DNA of 64,000 nucleotides from Halodesulfovibrio sp. MK-HDV (GTDB taxonomy: Bacteria; Desulfobacterota; Desulfovibrionia; Desulfovibrionales; Desulfovibrionaceae), in contig NZ_WYDS01000013.1 of NCBI RefSeq assembly GCF_009914765.1, positions 1 to 64,000 on the forward strand. The letters are read 5' to 3'. The notes beneath the pieces are model-generated. The model searched no databases and had not been told where the DNA came from. It saw nothing but the letters and a program-made list of their open reading frames with translations. The translations under genes were made by a program, and so were the position numbers. Positions 8,613 to 16,603 of this stretch are shown here, piece after piece. Position 1 is the first letter of the stretch. Every line of letters begins with the position of its first letter.

Positions 8613-10208
8613 CTACTCCTGATGGTCTTCTAGTGCGGACTGCACCAGCTGAAAAATGCTGTTTGTGTCGAGCGGCTTATGCGCAAGGGTTGGTACACCG
8701 GCTCCCATAGCAATTTCGCTTGTAATCGGGTCAGTCGGATCTGCACACAGAACAAGGCGGGTTTCCGGATGAACCCCGAGAAGGATTCGAGCAAGTTCCA
8801 GTCCGCTCATCTGCGGCATAGCAAATGTTAGGATAATCAGATCAAACGTATCAGGTGATTCAAGAAACAGGCGTAATGCTTCAACACTGCCGGAAACAGC
8901 TTCAATGCGGTATCCGAGAGGAACAAGCAGGCTGCGCCATTTTCGAATTTCCTGTTCCTCTGGAGATACGAGTAGAATACGCTCGCTACCTAATCTAGGT
9001 GACGGTGCAATTGGTCGCGACTGATCAATTTCCTGTTCATAAAATGGAATGTAGAGGCAGAATGTAGAACCAAGTCCTTCTTCAGAAAGTACGGTGATAC
9101 CCCCGTCGTGAGCGCGGGCAATGCCGTGTGCAACAGCAAGTCCGAGTCCTTGGGCGTCATCTGCCCCACGGGTCGTAAAAAATGGATCAAAAATGCGTGG
9201 AAGTAATTGTTCAGGAACCCCGACGCCAGAATCTTGAACCGTAACGCGAAGGTATTTTCCCGGGATGAGGTCGGCACGAAAAGCACCGGTGCGTTCGTCA
9301 AATTCTACTTCTGCCATGCGCACTGTAATTGTGCCGCTGTCAGTAATGGACAGCCGTGCATTTTCAAGCAGATTGTCGATGATCTGTCTTACCTGTCCGG
9401 CATCTGCCAGAACTGTTCGGTTGTTGGCGCTAATTTCTTCCAGAAGCAGAATATGCGGAGGAAGTATAGAGCGGAAGTCGCTGAGGGCTTCTGCCAAAAC
9501 CGGTTGCAGGGTAGTGGGGCGCATTTCCCCCTGACCTTGTCTGCTGATTGTCTGAAATTTTTTGATGAGAGCCATGGAGCTATTTGCAGCGCCGAGGATT
9601 GTATTCAAGTTGCTCTGTACCTGTTCGTTACCGGAGCTTTGCTTGAGGGCAGATTCTGTGCTGCTTACAATAGGCCGGATGAGCGTACTGAAGTCGGATG
9701 CGATGCCGCCTGCGAGAATGCCGATGGCTTCCATGCGTTGTGACTGGCGAATCTGTTCGTCAATAATCGCCTGTTCAGTCTCTGCATCCTTACGTTCAGT
9801 AATGTCTACAAGAGTTCCTTCGTAAAATTTAATGGAGCCTTTTACGTTATACACAGTGCGTGCGTTTATGAGTACCCACATGAGTAGGCCGTCACGTCTG
9901 CGAAATTGCATTTCGAAATTTTTGACTTCGCCTTTCTTCTTGAGCTCTGTCAGCAGATCTAAAAATCTCCCGGCATCAAGGGTGACGTTGTCCTGATCGA
10001 CAGGAAAATTACGAAGCATTTCTCCGGGGGATGGGTATCCAAAAATTTTAGCCAACGCTGGGTTAGCTAAAATAAAGCGCCCGTTACGAGCTTTGCGGAA
10101 CATTCCCTCGACTGAGTTGTCAAAAAAACTGCGCACGTCAGTTTCGTCCTTCTGGGAAGGGCGTACGTGAATGTGGCGGGAGGATTTGTTGGAATCAGAT
10201 GTAGACAT
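8613..10208 (-). CDS. PAS-HATPase-receiver hybrid histidine kinase lacking both phosphosites
   Basis: From the chosen ATG this 531-residue cytoplasmic protein has a PAS domain (about 25-140), a dimerisation segment (about 155-225), a HATPase_c domain and a C-terminal receiver (about 408-525). The ATP site looks intact: N box DNLLENAR (278-285), G1 DSGVGV, F box FDPFFTT and G2 GLGLAV. However, the H box that normally reads HDFNN is SDFST, putting Ser171 (codon TCC) in place of the phosphorylated His. The receiver reads LIILTFAMPQMSG, with Thr461 (codon ACA) in place of the phospho-accepting Asp, and its acidic pair is also lost. The frame is open to 10238; neither start has a clear Shine-Dalgarno. 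It likely signals by ATP-dependent conformation or binding to the cognate regulator. Confidence 0.9.
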   Translation of the reverse strand: MSTSDSNKSSRHIHVRPSQKDETDVRSFFDNSVEGMFRKARNGRFILANPALAKIFGYPSPGEMLRNFPVDQDNVTLDAGRFLDLLTELKKKGEVKNFEMQFRRRDGLLMWVLINARTVYNVKGSIKFYEGTLVDITERKDAETEQAIIDEQIRQSQRMEAIGILAGGIASDFSTLIRPIVSSTESALKQSSGNEQVQSNLNTILGAANSSMALIKKFQTISRQGQGEMRPTTLQPVLAEALSDFRSILPPHILLLEEISANNRTVLADAGQVRQIIDNLLENARLSITDSGTITVRMAEVEFDERTGAFRADLIPGKYLRVTVQDSGVGVPEQLLPRIFDPFFTTRGADDAQGLGLAVAHGIARAHDGGITVLSEEGLGSTFCLYIPFYEQEIDQSRPIAPSPRLGSERILLVSPEEQEIRKWRSLLVPLGYRIEAVSGSVEALRLFLESPDTFDLIILTFAMPQMSGLELARILLGVHPETRLVLCADPTDPITSEIAMGAGVPTLAHKPLDTNSIFQLVQSALEDHQE

Positions 10209-10261
10209 AGGCGCACAGTACGCACCCAGCAAGCACATGGCAATGGCGTTCTTGCGCGGTG

Positions 10262-11095
10262 TTATGGGCGGTCGATGACCACGCCTGCGTATCCTACAAC
10301 TTGAGAATTGTCTCCGGTTACAGCGCCGGACGATGTATATTCAAGAATATCAGCCCGTGATGCACCAAGTGCCTCACAAGCTATGAGTCCGGCTGTCATA
10401 GGAAGCACGCCGCACATGCTTATGTTGTTGCGGGCAACTGTGGTAAGCAAGCCTTGAGCGTCAACTGACTGAACATAGGAAAGGGCGAGTGTATCAAGCT
10501 CTTTTGCTGCATCGGCAGAAATGTAGTGGCTCATGTCTGAGCTGACGACAATGCTGCTGTCCGGATTTTGTTGCAATGCTCCAGCAAGGACAGTGCCGAC
10601 AAACGCGAGAGTTTCCTGATTGCTCGTGGCAATAGCAATAGGAACAATTGTAGCGTTTGGATTGGTAACTTGGATGAACGGGAGAAGTACTTCAAGCGAG
10701 TGTTCGTTAGTGTGGGCAAGCGTGTCTGCCTCAAAAAAGGAACCTGTTGCGAGAAGTTGTTTTCTAGCTTCAATATTGATTGGCACAACGCCAAGTGGAG
10801 TTTCCCAATCGCCGCCGCTCCATACTGAAACAGGAGCTCCTCGACCCGTGTGATTCGGGCCGAGGAGATATATTGTATTACTAAGATTGCATGAACCAAA
10901 AGTATAGCCGGCAGTTTTACCGGAATACATATAGCCAGCATGGGGAGCCATAGCAAGAAGAGTGCGTGCACTGCGCTTTGTGCCACGTTGAAGGAATACT
11001 TCCACTTCTGCCCGCAGTTTTTGCGGACTGGCAGTGTAGAATTGACCTGCAACAACAGGTGAACGTCGAGCAGCGGTTGTATCTGCTTTCTTCAT
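10262..11095 (-). CDS. amrB: MEMO-family protein (AmmeMemoRadiSam system protein B)
   Basis: The 277-residue product belongs to the MEMO1/DODA-like fold. Visible signatures are RRSPVVAGQFYTASP at the start, APHAGYMYSGKTAGYTF and LLGPNHTGRG, with a later VVSSDMSHYIS; the histidines in these motifs form the metal-like pocket of the family. In bacteria it is often grouped with an AMMECR1 protein and a radical SAM enzyme, but neither is next to it here. GGGGA precedes the ATG. The gene sits between the TPR protein and the kinase, all on the minus strand. Biochemical function is not established. Confidence 0.85.
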   Translation of the reverse strand: MKKADTTAARRSPVVAGQFYTASPQKLRAEVEVFLQRGTKRSARTLLAMAPHAGYMYSGKTAGYTFGSCNLSNTIYLLGPNHTGRGAPVSVWSGGDWETPLGVVPINIEARKQLLATGSFFEADTLAHTNEHSLEVLLPFIQVTNPNATIVPIAIATSNQETLAFVGTVLAGALQQNPDSSIVVSSDMSHYISADAAKELDTLALSYVQSVDAQGLLTTVARNNISMCGVLPMTAGLIACEALGASRADILEYTSSGAVTGDNSQVVGYAGVVIDRP

Positions 11096-11139
11096 GATAT
11101 TCCCCTTACAAAGCGTTTATTGTCTACGGCTCCAGAGAG

Positions 11140-14013
11140 TTACAGACTTCCAGTAGGAGAGAATGATGAAGCATCTTTAGACAAGCCTTGTGTTGTCAGG
11201 TCAGATGTTGCCATTCTTCCGTACAGAGATTTAGGGTCGGCGGTAACCAATTGGTTAAGAATATCTTCCCATTTATTGGTATCGCCGGTCTTCTTGTAAA
11301 GCGAAGCAATTCTGTAACGCATTGCCGGATAGCCCGGATCTTTTTCAGGTACAGCAAGTGCCAGTTCTCTAGCCCATTCAAGAGCTTCTTCAGACCTACC
11401 CGTACGCTCTGTAATATCCATGAGCGAGTTCAATAAATCTCTGATTTTTTCTGTATCTGCTTTTTCAGGATCTTTTCTAGCAAGTTCTTTAAATGAACGA
11501 AGCGCTGCCATACCTAGCTTGTATGCCGGTTCGAAATCTTCGCGACGCTCAGCATCACGGGCAAGGAAGTAATTAATATATGCTTCCTTGGTACGTGGCA
11601 TGTCGTCAATGCTCTTTAAGCGTGTCCACAAGGCCACAGCGTTATCAGGCTGATCGAGGTTTTCGTATGCAAGAGCTACTGCGTAGTCGAGCTGGTTTTT
11701 GCTTTCGCTATTCAGTTCCCAAAGTTCGACACGACGAGTGAGGTCAATAATATCACCCCAGCGTTCGTTGTCTACGTACACGGAAAGAGCAAGGCTAAGC
11801 CCCATTTCTGAATATTCGGGAACTTTGAGTTGCTGGAAAAACGGGTCGAGAACTTCCAACGCTTTTGTAGGCTGGTTCTTTTTCCACATGGAAAGAGCAA
11901 GCGCCACGCGGCTTTCAGGGGTAAGCTTTGGTTCCTGATTATGCACGATAGGGAAGTCATCCCAGATCTGCAGAATTTTCTCGTAGTTTTCTTCTTTAAT
12001 ATTGTTCGCTGTCAGTACGCTGAATGAGCGCATGGCAACTTCTTTGATTCTAGGTACAAGCTCATGATCCGGATGTTTTTCCATAAAGGAAGATGCGGTA
12101 GCCAGAGCTTCCGGATGCTGGTTGTTCCACAGGTACCAGATTGATTTCTTCAATCGGGCAAGTGGTGCAAGTCGGCTATTCGGATATTCCTCAATAATCT
12201 TGGAGTAGATTTCAAGAGGTTTTAAGCTGTATGGCTTATCGAACACAGAGAACATACCGGAAATGGTTGGAGTGTCGTATTTGCCTTCTTCAGCAAGACG
12301 CATGAGTGACACAAGACCACCATCGCGATCTGGGAATTTGCGTACAGCTTCTTCATAGATTTCGCGCGCAGCATCAAATTCTTCTGTTTCAAGGTAGATG
12401 TCGCCGAGGCGAGCAAGAACCATGTCGGCATCGTCGCCGTCCGGATCAATGTTGTAGTACGTCCAGTAATGCATACGGGCTTCATCCGCTTTGCCAAGAC
12501 GATACGCAACATCACCCATTTGACTGAGGAATGGTGGATAGTCGAGGTAGAAGCGTGGCCAGCGTTTTCCAACGTAGTCTACAATCTGGTATGCCTGATC
12601 GTAGTAAGCAAGTTGATACAGGGACTTTGCAAGCCCGACACCAGCTTCGCGAACGAACTTGGTATCTGGAAACTTCTGTACAATGTACTGGAAGTTATCC
12701 GCTGCATTCTGCCAGTCTTTTTCCTTAAAGTAATGCTCGCCCCAATAGTAATAGGTAGCAGGAACGAGATCATCTTTAGGATAATTGCGGCGCAGGATAT
12801 TAAAGTACGCTCCTGCTTCACGGATATTACCAATTTTTAAGTTGGTGTACCCGAGTCGCAACAGATGGCTGGGAACTTTATGGCTTTTAAGATCAAAGTT
12901 CATTGCCTCAGTAGTAGCGGCAATAATTTTTTCGTAGTTGTTAGCAAGATCGTTCTTGCCGGCTGCGTACAGTGTGTCAGCAATGCCGTTAAGCACTTCA
13001 TCACGCTGTTCTTTGGTCAGGGTCGGTACTCGTTTAAGCTCTTTGTATGTATCTAGAGCTTCAGAGTATACTCCGTTGTTCAGAGCTGTTTTTGCAAGTT
13101 TAAGGAGGCGTTCAGGACTTGGCGGCGGTGCCACTTCGTTACCATTTTTATCCACCCATACCACTTCGGTATTTGCATTTTCAGAGCTGACTACTTTTTC
13201 TAATTTTTTTTCAGGAATGGCAACCTTGGCCACTGGTGGCGTAGGTTCTTTCATTGCTGCTGGTGCAGGCTTAGGAACAGGTGTTGGCTGTACCGCGTCA
13301 GGCTGATTAGTTTCAGCTTGCGCAACCAAAGGTGTCTCTGCCTGTGGTTGCTGTACTTGCGGCGCAGGAACCCATGTCTCAGGGCCACCGGTGTTTACAC
13401 GGGAGCGAAACGCATTGTCGGCAGTGAAAAAAGGCTTTTTTCCACCTGTACGGTTAGGTGCTGCTTTAATACGTGATGGAGCAGGCTTCTGCTGAGCAAC
13501 AGGATCTGCTGCACGTTCCGGCTGCTGGTTTGTAACAACTGGTTTTGTGGCAGGTGCCGATTTTTTGGCGGCAGCCTGTTCATTTTTCTTGGCATCAGAA
13601 GGGGAAAATTTTCTTTTGCCGTCAGGGTAAATATCAATAGCGATTTTGTTATTGGCTGCTCTGCTTGTTTTGAAGCGGAATCCATTGAGCTTAGTACGAA
13701 TGCGCAATGTTTTTCCTGCATCTTTAGGAGCAGCAAGGAACTTGGCGTTCCTGATACGTTGCCCGTTGTTTGCGGGCGTAAAAGATTTGACGGCCTGCTC
13801 TATTTGAGGCGTGACAAAAGTTAGCTCATTCTTCCCGGTACGGGAGAGCGTAAAGTTTTTGACTGGGGCGTCAAAAGAAATAACAAGGCGTTCAAACTTT
13901 AGATGTTTGCCCCAATACCAAGATGCAGCCTGTGTTTCTGCGGGTAATGCAACCGACAGATATCCTACCGCCACTATGAGCCAGATCAGTCTGGAACTAT
14001 TATGTTTTATCAC
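11140..14013 (-). CDS. Large exported tetratricopeptide-repeat protein
   Basis: About 957 residues from a GTG start that opens directly on a signal-like segment (LIWLIVAVGYLSVALPAETQA); an earlier GTG at 14058 is an alternative. The first part (about 25-130) resembles an AMIN-like beta domain (FERLVISFDAPVKNFTLSR). It is followed by a Pro/Ala/Gln-rich linker to about residue 290. The rest is a long run of TPR units such as PATYYYWGEHYFKEKDWQNAADNF and RLGDIYLETEEFDAAREIYEEA. It is probably a periplasmic or envelope scaffold. The sigma-54 activator gene upstream is on the same strand about 100 bases away and may be co-transcribed. Function unknown. Confidence 0.8.
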   Translation of the reverse strand: MIKHNSSRLIWLIVAVGYLSVALPAETQAASWYWGKHLKFERLVISFDAPVKNFTLSRTGKNELTFVTPQIEQAVKSFTPANNGQRIRNAKFLAAPKDAGKTLRIRTKLNGFRFKTSRAANNKIAIDIYPDGKRKFSPSDAKKNEQAAAKKSAPATKPVVTNQQPERAADPVAQQKPAPSRIKAAPNRTGGKKPFFTADNAFRSRVNTGGPETWVPAPQVQQPQAETPLVAQAETNQPDAVQPTPVPKPAPAAMKEPTPPVAKVAIPEKKLEKVVSSENANTEVVWVDKNGNEVAPPPSPERLLKLAKTALNNGVYSEALDTYKELKRVPTLTKEQRDEVLNGIADTLYAAGKNDLANNYEKIIAATTEAMNFDLKSHKVPSHLLRLGYTNLKIGNIREAGAYFNILRRNYPKDDLVPATYYYWGEHYFKEKDWQNAADNFQYIVQKFPDTKFVREAGVGLAKSLYQLAYYDQAYQIVDYVGKRWPRFYLDYPPFLSQMGDVAYRLGKADEARMHYWTYYNIDPDGDDADMVLARLGDIYLETEEFDAAREIYEEAVRKFPDRDGGLVSLMRLAEEGKYDTPTISGMFSVFDKPYSLKPLEIYSKIIEEYPNSRLAPLARLKKSIWYLWNNQHPEALATASSFMEKHPDHELVPRIKEVAMRSFSVLTANNIKEENYEKILQIWDDFPIVHNQEPKLTPESRVALALSMWKKNQPTKALEVLDPFFQQLKVPEYSEMGLSLALSVYVDNERWGDIIDLTRRVELWELNSESKNQLDYAVALAYENLDQPDNAVALWTRLKSIDDMPRTKEAYINYFLARDAERREDFEPAYKLGMAALRSFKELARKDPEKADTEKIRDLLNSLMDITERTGRSEEALEWARELALAVPEKDPGYPAMRYRIASLYKKTGDTNKWEDILNQLVTADPKSLYGRMATSDLTTQGLSKDASSFSPTGSL

Positions 14014-14110
14014 AGCTATCTCATTGCAATTAATGTGCAAGAAACGGACGCAATGCACCCTGAAAACCCAATGTTGTATAGGTTGTATCGCAACGCTTTG
14101 GAAAGTTTAA

Positions 14111-15132
14111 TCAATTTTTTTCTTTTTTAAGCTTTTCGATAAGAGTGGTGCGTTTTACGCCTAAGATCTCAGCGGCTTGGTTTTTAATGCCATTCGCTTG
14201 CTGGAGGGCTTCCAATAGCAATTTTTCTTCGACAGCATCGAGGAATTCTTTAAGTGGAAGCTTTTGCTCGTTCAAATCCTGAATGCACGGCCATTGGAAT
14301 CCGGCCTGCTGTGGACGAACGGGTGCTGGTGAAATCGGTTCCGGAAGTTCAGCAATTACTCCTACTTGATCAAGGATCTTGCGAGGCAAGTCTGCCGGAG
14401 TAATGGAATTGGAGTCGCATAAAATAGTCATGCGTTCCATAAAGTTTTCCAACTCGCGGACGTTTCCGGGCCAAGTGTATGCTGCAAGGATTTTGCGAGT
14501 GTCAGGTGATAGTGTAAGTCGTGGACGCTGTTGTTTATCGCCAAATTTTTGTAAAAAATGGTCGCAAAGCAACAGTATATCACCGTCGCGCTCCCGTAGG
14601 GCGGGCAACTGAAGGGGAATAACGTTCAGGCGGTAATAAAGGTCTTCTCTAAAACGTCCGGCAGCAACTTCAACTTCTAAATCGCGGTTGGTTGCTGCTA
14701 CTACTCGTACGTCTACGCTTTTGATGGATGAACCGCCAACGCGTTCGATTTCTTTTTCTTGAAGTACGCGCAATATTTTGACCTGAAGTGTCAGATCCAT
14801 ATCGCCGATTTCATCAAGAAAAATCGTGCCGCCGTCCGCTAGTTCAAAGCGACCGGGACGAGAGCGAATAGCGTGAGTGAACGCGCCTTTTTCATGGCCG
14901 AAGAGTTCGGATTCAAGAAGGTCGCGTGGGATGCTCCGCAGTTAATGGGAACAAAGGGTGCACTGTCTCGGGTGCTGTTTGCATGTAGTGAGCGTACTAG
15001 TAATTCTTTACCAGTACCAGATTCACCAGTTACAAGTACGGTACTATCTGTTGGGGCTACTTTGGCAAGAACGCTGAAGACATCCTGCATGACAGATGAC
15101 TGTCCAATCGTTCCAAGTTTGTTCAGGCTCAT
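14111..15132 (-). pseudogene. Frameshifted sigma-54-dependent activator without receiver domain
   Basis: The N-terminal piece (15132 to about 14932) encodes GQSSVMQDVFSVLAKVAP and Walker A GESGTGKE. After INCGA the reading breaks: the expected continuation [21 protein letters not shown] is encoded in another frame. One missing T at about 14932 (GATGC where GATTGC would restore reading) explains it. The second part has Walker B, the sensor region and a Fis-type helix ending [19 protein letters not shown]. Rejoined, the protein is about 340 residues, an AAA+ plus DNA-binding activator. The sigma-54 contact loop is GAFTHA rather than GAFTGA. It could be a sequencing error or a true loss. The downstream TPR gene is its neighbour and possible target. 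Confidence 0.85.
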
Positions 15133-15823
15133 TTCCTCTCCGATTGATTACGTCCCCCTGCTAACGCATCCCCTTGGACTAATGACTGTCAACTTTATGA
15201 CTTTTAGTCAATAGAAAACTTCCCAACGTATATAGAAGCTTACCTTATTTGAAAATAGAAGTAAGGCAAGTTTTTTGTTGCATCACTAGCAATTTTACTT
15301 ACTGACGAATGTACCATTTAGTTTTTTAGAATGAATAAATAGAAAAAAATTGTACTAAAAATTTAAGTAATTTATTTCAAAAGAAAATCATAAATGGTGT
15401 GTACAGGGTGGATATGGACGATATATAGAGCAGTATACAAAATTGTTTGGTTGAAGATGATGTTGCATTAAGTAAGAGTTCTAATAGTATAATTTGGCGT
15501 ACAACTTGTATTTTTTGCAGTATATTTTGACGGCTCAAAGACAAGTAAAAAAAAACTTTAGAACGGCATTTGCAACTTTAGTAAAAGTAAAAGTAAATTT
15601 TTTCCATACAACAGTGACAAATGTAAATGTTCTTTCTTTGTATTCATCATCAGTTGCGGTGACATTGCTAGTGAACTATGTTCATAAAAAATGCAAGCTT
15701 ATTGGTAATCCTTTATACCCATATGTAGTTTTGCGGTATACATCATACTGTAGTTGCGTTGACAGCAGTTTGAAGGAAAGTATACTTTTTCGAAAACAAT
15801 TCGATAATGTCGAGGAAGAGACT
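15133..15823. other. AT-rich divergent intergenic region
   Basis: This interval separates the minus-strand sigma-54 activator from the plus-strand IclR gene. It is strongly AT-rich with many A and T tracts. A small dyad (TGACT...AGTCA) lies at 15186-15210 close to the activator start. The frame of the IclR gene stays open through 15494-15823, but that stretch has no family resemblance. I see no RNA gene. Confidence 0.5.
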
Positions 15824-16603
15824 ATGTCCCAACAATCTATTGAACGCGCAACCCGAGTACTTGGGTTGTTCACATTTGAAAATCCAAGCTGGCGTGTGAG
15901 TGATATTGCAAAGACACTTGATCTTGCTATCGGCACAACACACGGCATTGTAAAAGCTTTGGCTAACAGTGATTATTTGGCGCAGAATCCTGCGACAAAA
16001 GAATATAAATTAGGTCTGAAGCTTATGGAGCTTGGCTCGTTGCAGTCCGCTACATACGAGCTTAACCGAAAGGCAGCCACGCCTGTTACCTACCTTGCCC
16101 AGCATTCCAATACCATCGGCAGGGTGGGGGTGATGTACCATAATGCAATTTTAACAACATTAAGTACTGATCATCAGGAATGGCATCCTTCCTCATACAT
16201 AGGTCCCACTGTTCCGGCGTATTGCACAGGCATGGGCAGGGCTATCTTGTCTCAGCTTCCTATGCGTGAACTTGTGGAGCACTTGGCAACTGTACAGTTG
16301 CTTCCTTATACCCCTAAAACACTTACCGACCCAGTGGAGTTGCATGAAGAAATTAGTGCAACCCGCGAACGGGGCTATTCGCTAGTTCTTGGTGAAACTC
16401 TTATTCATCTTAATACGATTGGTGCACCTGTTTTTGGTGCAGAAGGTAAGGTCATCGGTGGAATCAGCGTAAGTGGTACCAGCGATATTATTGGTCCGGA
16501 AACAGATATTGTCAGTTTTGCAAACCGGCTCTTAGACGTTGCATCAGAGATTTCTGTGCAGATGGGCTACAGAGCACAGCCGAAATTTGTGGATGAAAGA
16601 TAA
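15824..16603 (+). CDS. IclR-family transcriptional regulator
   Basis: This 259-residue regulator starts at an ATG preceded by GAGGAAGAG. The N-terminal winged helix-turn-helix (QSIERATRVLGLFTFENPSWRVSDIAKTL) is followed by the IclR effector-binding domain with PAYCTGMGRAILSQLP and GYSLVLGETLIHLNTIGAPVFG. It overlaps the acyl-CoA synthetase start by one base (TAATG), so it very probably regulates that enzyme in response to a small organic acid or its CoA ester. The open frame extends more than 300 bases upstream, but the extension is low in coding character and lacks a ribosome binding site. Confidence 0.9.
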   Translation: MSQQSIERATRVLGLFTFENPSWRVSDIAKTLDLAIGTTHGIVKALANSDYLAQNPATKEYKLGLKLMELGSLQSATYELNRKAATPVTYLAQHSNTIGRVGVMYHNAILTTLSTDHQEWHPSSYIGPTVPAYCTGMGRAILSQLPMRELVEHLATVQLLPYTPKTLTDPVELHEEISATRERGYSLVLGETLIHLNTIGAPVFGAEGKVIGGISVSGTSDIIGPETDIVSFANRLLDVASEISVQMGYRAQPKFVDER

